Origin: Patiria miniata
Lineage: Eukaryota; Echinodermata; Asteroidea; Valvatida; Asterinidae
DNA length: 64,000 nucleotides
Assembly (NCBI RefSeq): GCF_015706575.1
Contig: NW_024037058.1
Span: forward strand, 8,495,806-8,559,805
Reading direction: 5' to 3'
Under the pieces are notes generated by a model. It did not search any database. It saw only the letters and a program-made list of their open reading frames with translations, and was not told where the DNA came from. Both the position numbers and the translations under genes were made by a program. The stretch's first letter is position 1; every line of letters begins with the position of its first letter. Below are positions 1 through 11,002 of this stretch, piece after piece.

Positions 1-193
1 GCATGGAGCCCATAGGAAAGAGTAGTGTAATTGAGTAAATGCATGAATTAAATATTTGTTTTTGTGTACTTAAATAATATGGTGTTTTTTCATCCACACA
101 CAGAAATGGATTGATGAACTGATGGAGAGACCAACTAAAAACAGACGTTTTCCTACAACGTCATGTCAGACTGACAGGTCGTTTCCCATTCTT

Positions 194-252
194 GGCCCCT
201 TTGCTCTTTTAGGCCTCTTTGCTCTTTTAGGCCCCTTTGCTCTTTTAGGCCC
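194..252. repeat. Short tandem repeat, about 20-bp unit x3
   Basis: Three consecutive copies of a unit containing CCCTTTGCTCTTTTAGG. It gives a repetitive short open frame with no other sign of coding. I see nothing else in 1-400. Confidence 0.7.
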
Positions 253-404
253 CATCCCCATTTTAAATGGACACGCCAGAATATACGTACTGATTAAAAA
301 TCAGAAACCTTGCTCGTAGTGAATACAGGACTGGTATCAAATACCCTGCAAAAGGATTTCACCTAAAATTGTGTTGTTTGGAAGAAACTTAAACTTTAAG
401 GTGA

Positions 405-490
405 TTTTAAAATGTGTGCCCATGTGCACCCTTTTTTTTAAGTGGGTGCCCGTGGGCACACGTTTTCGAAATGTGTGCCCATGGGCCATG
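405..490. repeat. Left part of palindromic GTGCCCATGGGCAC minisatellite
   Basis: Three degenerate units of the same minisatellite that fills 925-1790. The two parts are separated by the inverted-repeat element at 491-924, so the array was probably continuous before that element inserted. Confidence 0.75.
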
Positions 491-924
491 TAGAGCTATA
501 TTAAATTACTAGAGTGCTAACTCCTCATTCTTGCGCGCAGAGACGCTTTGAAGCCGCTCTGGGCACAGACATTTTGAACTTATGTGTGTTTTTGCAGAAC
601 ACAATCAAAATAGATGGATTGATATGCAAACTTAAGCGCGTCATGACGGTTCAAAAACATCACGGCGAAAAGCATCTGCAGTGGAGGGACGCGCACGCGT
701 AGAACAAAATGAAACGTTCATTTGCTGATCGTGCGTTTCGGTTTTGGGCGTATAGGCTTCGATGACGCACTGGTATGAAATACAAACACAGATATTGCAA
801 ATAGCCGTACAAAAGCCGTACAAAAATGTTGAGTTTTCCATAGATTTGTGCACAAACATGGGTGCGCCCATCAGGCATTACTTTGTACATCGAATTAGCG
901 CTCTAGTAATTTAATATAGCTCTA
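491..924. mobile_element. Non-autonomous inverted-repeat element (MITE-like) inside the minisatellite
   Basis: The ends are near-perfect inverted repeats of about 33 bp: 491-523 against 892-924, both reading TAGAGCTATATTAAATTACT inward, with only one or two mismatches. The internal 370 bp has no transposase-like frame. CCATG occurs just outside each end (486-490 and 927-931) but is offset by two bases on the right, so a target duplication is only suggestive. The family is not one I can name. Confidence 0.65.
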
Positions 925-1790
925 TGCCATGTGCACAATTATTTTTAAAGTGTGTGCCCATGGACTTCCTTTTTTATCAAAAATGTGTGCCCATGGGGCA
1001 TTGCATGGGCACACTTTTTAAAATGTGTGCCCATGGGCACACTTTTGTAAAGTGTGTGCCCGTGGACACACTTTTGTAAAGTGTGTGCCCGTGGACACAC
1101 TTTTGTAAAGTGTGTGCCCATGGGCACACTTTTGTAAAGTGTGTGCCCATGGACACACTTTTGTAAAGTGTGTGCCCATGGGCACACTTTTGTAAAGTGT
1201 GTGCCCGTGGACACACTTTTTTTTAAAGTGTGTGCCCACGGGCACACTTTTTCAAAGTGTGTGCCCATGGGCACACTTTTTAAGTGCAATATTGGAATCA
1301 AATATTGTGTTGAAAAAAAAACTTTATCAAAGTGTGTGCCCATGGGCTTGCTTTTTTTTTTTAAGTGTGTGCCCATGGGCACAGTTTTGTGTGTGCCCAT
1401 GGGCACACTTTTAAGTGTAATATTGGGATCAAATATGTTGTTTAAAAAATTGTAATTTTTTAAAGTGTGTGCCCATGGGTGTACTTTTTTTTTAAGTGTG
1501 TGCCCATGGATACACTTTTTAAGTGCAATATTGGAATCAAATATGTTGTTTAAAAAAATTGTAATATTTTAAAAGTGTGTGCCCATGGGCGCCCTTTTTT
1601 TAAAGTGAGTGCCCATGGGCTGGCTTTCTTAAAAGTATGTGCCCATGGGCACACTTTTGTAGAGTGTTTGCCCATGGGCACACTTTTATAAAATGTGTGC
1701 CCATGGGCATTTTTTTTTTTAAAATGTGTGCCTATGGGCACACTTTTAAAGTGCAATATTGGAATCAAATTTTGTGTTTAATTTTATTCC
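925..1790. repeat. Palindromic minisatellite, about 30-bp unit
   Basis: About 20 units, each centred on the perfect palindrome TGTGCCCATGGGCACA and joined by short A/T spacers (commonly TTTTGTAAAG). Because each unit is itself nearly self-complementary, both strands read alike and can form a row of hairpins. Longer spacers with the motif AATATTGGAATCAAAT recur at about 1290, 1420, 1535 and 1755, giving a higher-order unit. The open frames across the array (MGTHFTKVCPWAHT-type in several frames of both strands) are a by-product of periodicity. Confidence 0.9.
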
Positions 1791-2636
1791 ATTCTCAAAA
1801 CATACATATTATAGTATCCACTGACATGACATTTTGAGAATTTAGTTGTTACACACCCTTCCTAACATGTTAATAAATTGGTTGCTTCAAAGAAAAAAAA
1901 TCACAAAAAGCAAATGATCCTACTGAACCTTAATGTATGCATTTGATGTACATACCCAAACCTTGTCGGATGTTTCTATAGAGTTATTTTTTGAAACAGA
2001 CTGATTACAAGCAGTTGTTTATTCATTCCACTTCCCTTGCTCTGATGCAAGGGCATCAATCACTTCTCAAAAAATTTTTTGGGGGGGACATACTAGTCCA
2101 GGCATAATACTTCGATTTTTACAAGTTGCAACTTGTTTTTTTTTTCACCACAATGCATTTCTGTAAGCTCCATTCTGTTTTAAAAGTCCTAAAAATCCAA
2201 GTGGTGGAAATATGCCCAAAATAATTTGCATAAATCGTTCACACCTGCTGTGTGATATATATTTATTCCCATATTTGGCCATAAATGTAACATTTATTTC
2301 TTATTTTTTGAAAAGTACATCCTTACTTCCAAAACATTTTCTAAAGCTTATAGGTGACTGAATAATTATGAGGATACAGTAACGAACCAAAATGACTACT
2401 ATTATACCCTAAAGTTGTGCCCATTTGTCTTGTCTCCAGCTATGATTAAGTAGTTTTGCCAAACCTACTTAATAACGATTGATGCTTACAATAATATATA
2501 TGTCAACGTCAACAAATTTTCTTACCACTATTTTTTTTTTAACTTCTTGAAGTTGTTCAAGTCTCCCACGCTAAGAAAATAGTGGCATTTACAATTGTAT
2601 AAATCTTATTAATATCCATAGGTAAGCTATGGTTTT
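1791..2636. other. Intergenic, no gene seen
   Basis: AT-rich sequence with scattered poly-T and poly-A tracts. No coding frame with codon bias, no clear splice-flanked exon and no structural RNA was recognised. Confidence 0.5.
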
Positions 2637-3020
2637 GCAAAGGTCATAACCTCTTTTAAGGTCACCAGAGGTTGAATATAAAATAGCCTATGTATGAAAA
2701 TTCTCTTTATAGCATGGACCCCTTTCATTTAGACATGAATCATAAAAAATGATGCGGTTTAAAGAATACATTTTACAAATAGCTATAAACAGGTTTACAA
2801 AGGGTATTGACCTCTCAAAGGTCACCAGAGGTCAGATATGAATTGTTCCCACATCTGACCATTACATTCGTTGTATGAAGACCTATGACAGCCTTGGGTC
2901 ATAAGAAAGTGGAGTTTTGAAGAAAAAAATATATATGAATAGTGTATGTACAGTTCATTGACCTCTCAAAGGTCACCAGATGTCAAATATGACATGCCTC
3001 TATATCTGAAAATGTTCTTC
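2637..3020. repeat. Diverged tandem repeat with AGGTCA-like boxes, 3 copies
   Basis: Three diverged units of about 150 bp (near 2637, 2795 and 2945), each with a core like GACCTCTCAAAGGTCACCAG. The core holds inverted and direct AGGTCA/TGACCT hexamers. It may be incidental repeat DNA; a nuclear-receptor role is not shown. Confidence 0.6.
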
Positions 3021-3250
3021 ATGTTTAGTTTCATGCTTTATCACAATTTGCACAATCCTTTAGCATATTGGGGCTGAAAGCCTGAGGTCTATATGTGGGT
3101 CATCCCATAAAAGAGGCCCAAAGTGTGACATTGTTATGTTTTGATGCAAAATATTTTATTAAACCTTTGCAGTTTAAATTTGTAGGTCTGGTTGACAAGT
3201 TTGGTTACTTTAAACATAAATATTTCATTTTTTTACTTGGCTTTCGTCGC

Positions 3251-3437
3251 GTCAGTGCAACAAGGTCTTAACTCCTCTCTAAAGTACTTGCGTGAATACG
3301 CTCCGTGCAACAGCATCATATCTTGACGTCTATTGAGTTAATGTGTACATCTAGGTTACAAGATACAACCTTTTGACATTCTAAAACTCATGTTTCACGT
3401 GAACGCTATTTTAGGAGATACCACCTTGTTGCATGGA
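3251..3437. mobile_element. Short inverted-repeat element, family also at 9762-9968
   Basis: The left end GTCAGTGCAACAAGGT (3251-3266) is matched by an inverted right end (3422-3437). The interior shares blocks with 9762-9968 in opposite orientation, for example sequence like ACAACCTTTTGACATTCTAA. No coding capacity. Confidence 0.6.
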
Positions 3438-4243
3438 CACAACGTTTCTTCTTAATTGACGAAAAACAAGGTTTACCATGTAATAGGGTAACTTATTTGT
3501 GTCATATTTCTGTTGGTTTTCATTAAAAACTTCATAAAATTAATATATTGTATAAAGCAGGCTTAAATAAGTTGCTAGTTTTGCATGTAACAGGGGACAC
3601 CATGGTGTCCTCCCAATAACATCTTTTTGTGCCATATCTGTTGGCTATCTTTGAAAATTTCTTAATTCAATACATTTCATAATTACACTTATTATTTTCC
3701 ATAATAGGATGTTTTCAGATTGATGTATTGCACAAAATAGTGATCATTAGTAATGGGGACACCAAATTTAGTGTACCCGTTCCACGTGAAACAATGTTGT
3801 TTATGTATGATTATGTAAGATAAATCTGATTTGTACAATTCATGTTTTGAGTGAAGAGGACAACATTACCACATACTGAAACTGCAAAGAGTGCAGAAAA
3901 TATAAATGTACAAAGTCATGCATTGGCACCCTTATTTATGGAAATACCAGTGTACATGTTGACCTGCACCCTCTTATCCTATGATTCCCAGTTTGTCACT
4001 CAGGAAAATAATTTTCATTCGAAGTCAGACTGATTGCGCACACAATGAACGCATTTCAGTGAATTTGGGGCAGTTAAAAAAAAGGTTTTTATTTTTCTTG
4101 TTCAGGTCTGAACCATCATCCTCTTTTCTCAAATATGACACCATTCTAGGTGCAATGATTTCACAGGGTGCTTGAACCTGTAATCAAAAAGAATATTTCA
4201 TAATAGTTTTGCGGTTTCATTTTTGAATGTGTGCAAATTACCC

Positions 4244-4391
4244 TAATCAATATAGCCTCTGTATTGGTGACGTTAAACTGTGTTTACTTGTGTGGTTTCT
4301 AATGGGAGCCTGTGGGATGACAGTTTCGTAGTCCTATAGAAAAGTGCACACGTAAACAAAGTGTGACGTCATCAGTACAGAGGCTGATTGG
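4244..4391. mobile_element. Small foldback MITE
   Basis: About 45-bp imperfect inverted repeats: the left arm holds GCCTCTGTATTGGTGACGT and the right arm, read inverted, GCCTCTGTACTGATGACGTC. The interior is only about 60 bp. The TGACGTCA core is a CRE-like palindrome, probably a coincidence of the terminal sequence. Confidence 0.6.
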
Positions 4392-4399
4392 TTTGCCAA

Positions 4400-5519
4400 A
4401 TTTAACTTAATTGATTTTTGAAATGTAATATCCGAGTTTTTGATCACCTTTGATCATTAGTTTTGCTGTTTACTGTGTTCCTCATGTTTTACCAAGAAAT
4501 TAATTAGACAAATTTCAGTTAATATTCTCTTACTATTGTTTCTTGGTTTTTGGGGCATCACTTTTTATTTCTTTGGTTCTTATTTCCGACCGACCCTATT
4601 ATGGGCTCCAAACCCGAGAACTAACTTTTTCATTGGCAACCATAAAATCCCATAATTTAAGAGGATGTGGCCTGTCATATAATTTCTGTAGTATACATTT
4701 ACTGGTATGTCATGGGTTGCCACTACAGCCAAAACATTACACATACTCGTTATTGAGCTGCTTGGTGCAGATATAATCAAATTCATATTGCCAAAAATGG
4801 TTGATTTATTTTATTATGTGATTGACTCATGATAAATTCATTCCAGAAAACCAAACTAGAGACATTATACAGTCTGCACCATTTAATTTAGACATCTTTA
4901 CGGTTGCAGCAGCAAAAAAAATGCCTTGAGATTTATATTTTTAACCGAACAACCCACTGCCCCTACTTCAGAGGCAAAAATAAAGGAGAACAATAAAAAT
5001 AAAAAGGATGCCTTTTCATGATTTCTTTTTTGGTAATAAAATGTTGAAATTTAACAGTACATGTAAAAAGCTTTTAAATGCCTTGTCAGTATCATTTTAA
5101 CTGGTGAACTTCTTGAAAAAAATAGTAAGAAAACCATGTTAATGGGTACAATGAAAGTATTAGTTGTGGAGTTCAGGATTATATGGATATTAATGACATT
5201 TTTGTATATTGCTGGTAGTGGTACAATTATACTTCCTGTAATTTTTGCATTTGTTTCTATTTAGATATTATTAAACGTTTTTTTACAATTGCAATAAATA
5301 TTCTGGTGCAAGTTCACTTGATTTGAGGAAATCAACTTGCTTGTTCCTGTTTGTAATTTATGTGACTAATTGAAGAGTTCATTTTTAAAATGCAATGAAC
5401 GCCAATGGGTGTTAAAAATCATTGTAAACGAGTTGTACATATTATAAACCAGTTTAAGAAGACAAAGCAGGGGCCACGCGGTGGCCTGGCCCTGCACAGC
5501 AGGGTCCCTACTGAACCCG
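4400..5519. other. Intergenic, repeat remnants only
   Basis: Includes a copy of a dispersed repeat with CCGACCGACCCTATT (about 4590) that recurs at 27200 and 27420, and TTCAGAGGCAAAAATAAAGG (about 4970) that recurs inverted near 13540. No gene recognised. Confidence 0.4.
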
Positions 5520-8325
5520 GACCGGCCGAGCCCCCTGCCCAGCCCCGAGGAACTTGGCCCCTGCCCAGCCCCAAAAATCCAGGCCCCTGCCAAGCCCCCG
5601 GCGCAGCCGCTAGATCCAGGCCCTGGCCCAGCCCCGAAAACCAGGCCCTGCCCAGCCCCAAAAATCCAGGCCCTGGCCCAGCGCCGAAATCCAGGCCCCT
5701 GCCAAGCCCCGAAATCCAGGCCGCTGCCCAGCCCTCGAAATCCAGGCCCCGGACCAGCCCCGAAATCCAGGCTGCCCAGCCCTGACATCCAAGCCACTGA
5801 CCAGCCCGAAAAACCAGGCCGCTGCCCAGCCCCGAAATCCAGGCCCGAAATCCAGCCCACTGCCCAGCCCCCGAAATCCAGACCACTGCCCAGCCCCGAA
5901 ATCCAGGCCGCTGCCCAGCCCCGAAATCCAGGCCGCTGCCCAGCCCCGAAATCCAGGCCCCCTCCCCAGCCCCGAAATCCAGGCCCCTGCCCAGCCCCCC
6001 AAAATCCAGGCCCCTGCCCAGCCCCCAAAATCCAGGCCGCTGCCCAGCCCCGAAATCCAGGCCGCTGCCCAGCCCCTGAAATCCAGGCCGCTGCCCAGCC
6101 CCCGAAATCAAGGCCGCTGCCCAGCCCCGAAATCCAGGCCGCTGCCCAGCCCCTGAAATCCAGGCCGCTGCCCAGCCCCCGAAATCCAGGCCGCTGCCCA
6201 GCCCCCGAAATCCAGGCCCCCTGCCCAGCCCCGAAATCCAGGCCCCTGCCAAGCCCCCGAAATCCAGGCCCCTGCCCAGCCCCGAAATCCAGGCCGCTGC
6301 CCAGCCCCGAAATCCAGGCCCCCTGCCCAGCCCCGAAATCCAGGCCACTGACCAGCCCCCGAAATCCAGGCTGCTGCCCAGCCCCGAAATCCAGGCCGCT
6401 GCCCAGCCCCGAAATCCAGGCCCCCTGCCCAGCCCCGAAATCCAGGCCGCTGCCCAGCCCCTGAAATCCAGGCCGCTGCCCAGCCCCCGAAATCCAGGCC
6501 GCTACCCAGCCCCGAAATCCAGGCCGCTGCCCAGCCCCTGAAATCCAGGCCGCTGCCCAGCCCCCGAAATCCAGGCCCCTGCCCAGCCCCGAAATCCAGG
6601 CCCCGGCCCAGCCCCGAAATCCAGGCTGCCCAGCCCTGAAATCCAAGCCACTGACCAGCCCGAAAAACCAGCCCACTGCCCGGCCCCCGAAATCAAGGCC
6701 CCAGCCCAGCCCCCAAAATCCAGGCCGCTGCCCAGCCCCTGAAACCCAGGCCGCTGCCCAGCCCCCGAAATCCAGGCCGCTGCCCAGCCCCGAAATCCAG
6801 GCCGCTGCCCAGCCCCTGAAATCCAGGCCGCTGCCCAGCCCCCGAAATCCAGGCCCCTGCCCAGCCCCGAAATCCAGGCCCCGGCCCAGCCCCGAAATCC
6901 AGGCTGCCCAGCCCTGAAATCCAAGCCACTGACCAGCCCGAAAAACCAGCCCACTGCCCAGCCCCCGAAATCCAGGCCCCAGCCCAGCCCCCAAAATCCA
7001 GGCCCCTGCCCAGCCCCCAAAATCCAGGCCGCTGCCCAGCCCCGAAATCCAGGCCCCCTGCCCAGCCCCGAAATCCAGGCCCCTGCCCAGCCCCGAAATC
7101 CAGGCCCCCTGCCCAGCCCCAAAATCCAGGCCCCCTGCCCAGCCCCGAAATCCAGGCCCCAGCCCAGCCCCCGAAATCCAGGCCGCTGCCCAGCCCCGAA
7201 ATCCAGGCCGCTGCCCAGCCCCTGAAATCCAGGCCGCTGCCCAGCCCCCGAAATCCAGGCCGCTGCCCAGCCCCCGAAATCCTGGCCGCTGCCCAGCCCC
7301 CGAAATCCAGGCCCCTGCCCAGCCCCGAAATCCAGGCCCCGGCCCAGCCCCCGAAATCCAGGCTGCTGCCCAGCCCCGAAATCCAGGCCCCCTGCCCAGC
7401 CCCAAAATCCCCTGCCCAGCCCCCGAAATCCAGGCCCCTGCCCAGCCCAAAATCCAGGCCGCTGCCCAGCCCCGAAATCCAGGCCCCCTGCCCAGCCCCG
7501 AAATCCAGGCCCCTGCCCAGCCCCCGAAATCCAGGCCCCTGCCCAGCCCCGAAATCCAGGCCCCCTGCCCAGCCCCGAAATCCCCTGCCCAGCCCCCGAA
7601 ATCCAGGCCCCTGCCCAGCCCAAAATCCAGGCCGCTGCCCAGCCCCGAAATCCAGGCCCCTGCCCAGTCCCCGAAATCCATGCCCCTGCCCAGCCCCGAA
7701 ATCCAGGCCGCTGCCCAGCCCCGAAATCCAGGCCCCCTGCCCAGCCCCGAAATCCAGGCCCCAGCCCAGCCCCCAAAATCCAGGCCCCAGCCCAGCCCCC
7801 GAAATCCAGGCCGCTGCCCAGCCCCCGAAATCCAGGCCGCTGCCCAGCCCCCGAAATCCAGGCCCCCTGCCCAGCCCCGAAATCCAGGCCCCGGCCCAGC
7901 CCCCGAAATCCAGGCTGCTGCCCAGCCCCGAAATCCAGGCCCCCTGCCCAGCCCCGAAATCCCCTGCCCAGCCCCCAAAATCCAGGCCGCTGCCCAGCCC
8001 CGAAATCCAGGCCCCCTGCCCAGCCCCGAAATCCAGGCCCCAGCCCAGCCCCCAAAATCCAGGCCCCTGCCCAGCCCCCGAAATCCAGGCCCCTGCCCAG
8101 CCCCGAAATCCAGGCTGCTGCCCAGCCCCGAAATCCAGGCCCCCTGCCCAGCCCCGAAATCCAGGCCCCTGCCCAGCCCCCGAAATCCAGGCCCCTGCCC
8201 AGCCCCGAAATCCAGGCCCCTGCCCAGCCCCCGAAATCCAGGCCCCTGCCCATCCCCGAAATCCAGGCCGCTGCCCAGCCCCGAAATCCAGGCCCCAGCC
8301 CAGCCCCCGCCCAGCCCCCGAAATC
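5520..8325. repeat. GC-rich minisatellite, about 25-27-bp unit, about 2.8 kb
   Basis: More than 100 units of the type GAAATCCAGGCCSCTGCCCAGCCCC, with unit-length variants that shift the frame. Larger blocks repeat within the array (for example the block with CAGCCCGAAAAACCAG at about 5800, 6657 and 6935), showing higher-order duplication. The unit lacks stop codons in several frames of both strands, so very long open frames result (up to 870 codons on the minus strand, rich in GLGRGLDFGGWAGAW). Overlapping frames encode equally repetitive peptides, so I do not call a gene. The array is strongly GC-rich against an AT-rich background. Confidence 0.93.
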
Positions 8326-8662
8326 CAGGCCCCCGGGATCCAGGCCCCCGGGATCCAGGCCCCCGGGATCCAGGCCCCCGGGATCCAGGCCCCCGGGATC
8401 CAGGCCCCGGGATCCAGGCCCCCGGGATCCAGGCCCCCGGGATCCAGGCCCCCGGGATCCAGGCCCCCGGGATCCAGGCCCCCGGGATCCAGGCCCCCGG
8501 GATCCAGGCCCCCGGGATCCAGGCCCCCGGGATCCAGGCCCCCGGGATCCAGGCCCCCGGGATCCAGGCCCCCGGGATCCAGGCCCCCGGGATCCAGGCC
8601 CCCGGGATCCAGGCCCCCGGGATCCAGGCCCCCGGGATCCAGGCCCCCGGGATCCAGGCCCG
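8326..8662. repeat. 15-bp minisatellite CCCGGGATCCAGGCC
   Basis: About 22 nearly identical copies of a 15-bp unit that carries the palindromes CCCGGG and GGATCC, directly abutting the longer-unit array. The units look derived from the 25-27-bp unit (shared ATCCAGGCC) and are far more uniform, so this is probably the youngest part of the array. Confidence 0.93.
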
Positions 8663-9414
8663 AAAAGTAGGAAAAGGGCAATTTGTTTAAAAACACTTTA
8701 ATAAACATTTGGAAAGATAAGTTCTGTCAAGTTTTCAATAAAATTTAAAAAAAAAACTTTGCAAAAGTCAGCTTGAAAAATTTGTGCACAATTCTAAATG
8801 GGACGTAATCAAATTTTGGCACAAGGAATCCATTTTTGAAGTTTACAGTCGATTAAAAACATGGCCCACTTGCCCCAATTTGAATTAATGTCTGTAGGCA
8901 ACTGAAGGTAATTGGACACAGACATGGTCTACCGCCTTTATACCAAAAGAGAAGAAAAAGGCTACAGATCCTTGAATCGTACGCTTACGAAACTACCAAC
9001 TGGAAAACCTAACAATTATTAAGTATCCCGTGCTGCGAATTTATTGACCATCTCTCACAATACACTGCAAAAATCTATTCTCTGTTGCAACCTCTTGGTG
9101 ACGCGCAGTATTTGGAATTGTCCGTATTAGATTTCTCTCAAAAATTTCAAATTGCCATATTATTTTCATGAGACAAAAAAATAGTACCAACAACCAAGTT
9201 TTTCCTGAAATATTTTAACGAACCTTACATTTGTATATAAATCAGGCAAACACCAGGCTTTTCTCAAAATGTCAATGAAAATTTATTTCTACATATACTT
9301 TTAGAATAGAACACAATTCACAAGGAATTAAATTAGGTCAAAATGGTATTAACTTAATTGAACATAGCTTTTAAGGTAGAATTTCATTTTTCTTAAAACC
9401 CATAGGATTATTAA
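8663..9414. other. Intergenic, no gene seen
   Basis: AT-rich; short open frames only. No splice-flanked coding segment recognised. Confidence 0.4.
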
Positions 9415-9661
9415 AGGGAATATACAACATTTGCTTTTGCTGCAATTTTCAGAAATGCAAATTTGGGGCGGGGGGGGGGGGGGGGGGGGGGGGTTCCGTA
9501 TTTTATAGCAAATATTTTCACACCGAGTTTTAATGCTGGAAAAATCAACAAATGTTCCTAAAGTCTGGTTCACTGACCCACCTTAGAACAAACAGTCCAC
9601 AGTATTTCAAAATAATTAGGTGGTTTTCTTTTGTGATGTTTGCAAATGCTGCATATTCCCT
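9415..9661. mobile_element. TTAA-type MITE, AGGGAATATACAWC family
   Basis: Flanked by TTAA on both sides (9411-9414 and 9662-9665). The ends are inverted repeats: AGGGAATATACAACATTTGC on the left and, read inverted, AGGGAATATGCAGCATTTGC on the right. A 23-base poly-G run lies at about 9471-9493. TTAA duplication is typical of piggyBac-type transposases. No transposase is encoded, so mobilisation in trans is inferred. Confidence 0.75.
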
Positions 9662-9761
9662 TTAAGCCCTTACATTTATAATATATATTTCGGTACAAAT
9701 GAAAGGGGGTATTCTGTCATTTATTAAAATTTGTGAAAATTAAATCAAAATACATCGTTGT

Positions 9762-9968
9762 GTCAGTGCAACAAGGTCGCATCTCCTAAAATGGCATGAA
9801 TGACGCAAAACGCGAGTTTTAGAATGTCAAAAGGTTGTATCTCGCTTAAAAGACCCCGGATGTACACGCAAAGTCAATGGAAGTCGAGATACGAACTTGT
9901 TGCACGGAGCGTATTCACGTGAGATACGACTTTGTTGCAAAATGGAGTTGCGACCTTTTTGCACCGAC
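9762..9968. mobile_element. Short inverted-repeat element, second copy of the 3251 family
   Basis: The left end GTCAGTGCAACAAGGTCGC (9762-9780) pairs with the inverted right end at 9950-9968 with 17 of 19 matches. It shares internal blocks with 3251-3437 in opposite orientation. Confidence 0.65.
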
Positions 9969-10785
9969 CCGACAACATACATGTTTATTCAAATTAGTCA
10001 AAATAAGGGTTTTTCCCATAAATCGTCTCAGTCATTTTTCAACCTTGTGTTTTCTATAAAAATCTGGGGGGGATTTTTTCAACAATTGTAAATGAGGGTT
10101 AATCTTCAATATTCGAGCAACTTAGTTTCGGGGGGAAAGTTTACATTAAACATTTCATAACATTTTCTCAAAAAGTACAAGCTTTGGAAGACTATTTTTT
10201 TGACCAAACATTTAAATGATATTTCCTAACTTTTTTGTTGAACTTCCACAAAATGGACTTATTATCCAAAAAATTTAAACGACAATTTGAGTGTTTACCT
10301 TAGCGTTTTATCAAAATTGGGTAAAATTAGATTCTTCTCATCGTGCCTGTTTTTTTTTTTAATTGAATTTTTTTGAAAAACCTAAACTAGCAAAGCTGCT
10401 CCAGCCAAGTGAGGTACAAATAGGTCAAACCAATCAATGTACTAGTTCATGCCATAAAATCACTCTGACCACAAGGGGAGTGACCAGGAATACCAAATTT
10501 CTTACAAGCCTTGCCCACTGTCAAATTGAAGCTCAAGTAATGGCCTCAGTTTTGGATTAAAACATGAAAAAAATATATAGCATGTTTGGCTCATTGAGAG
10601 GCTGAGGTAAACAATGGATATTGGGTAAACTATTTGCCATTTATGGAATTTTGAGTAAAGCATTGATTGTAAATTTAAGTCCAAAGGATTTATCGAGTAT
10701 GGTAATTTTTTTCAACTTGAACAAAATATCATACATGTATTTTCTCATATTCTAAATTGTAAGAGTTGATTGTCATCAGATTTAA

Positions 10786-10998
10786 GGGAATATACAACAA
10801 TTTTCCGGCATCTATAAATTGATCCATTTTTTCTTTAGTGGAGTCAAGGAACCAGACAACTTGAACTTTTTTGTTTTTCTTGGTTTTTCCAGCATTTTTT
10901 TACACAAAACTTCAAACATGTTAGTATAATAGATCCACTAACCCCTCAAGTAGTTCATTTCTGAACATGACAGCAAAAGCCAATGATGTACATTCCCT
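10786..10998. mobile_element. TTAA-type MITE, AGGGAATATACAWC family
   Basis: TTAA flanks at 10782-10785 and 10999-11002. The ends GGGAATATACAAC and, inverted, AGGGAATGTACATC match the family at 9415 and 60479. The interior holds the family blocks for a region like GGAACCAGAC and for CTTGGTTTTTCCAGCAT. Confidence 0.7.
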
Positions 10999-11002
10999 TT
11001 AA

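Noticed and set aside
945..1455. His/Cys-rich repetitive frames on both strands
   Set aside because: They are translations of the palindromic minisatellite; strand symmetry of the unit explains the mirror frames.
405..1790. CRISPR-like array (regular repeats with spacers)
   Set aside because: The spacers are short, A/T-only and repeated, the host is a eukaryote and there are no cas genes.
5366..7978. 870-codon minus-strand open frame rich in Gly, Trp and Asp, with overlapping long frames on both strands
   Set aside because: The frame lies in a minisatellite whose unit has few stops; several frames on both strands are equally open and unit-length changes switch the frame. No splice or start context supports a protein.
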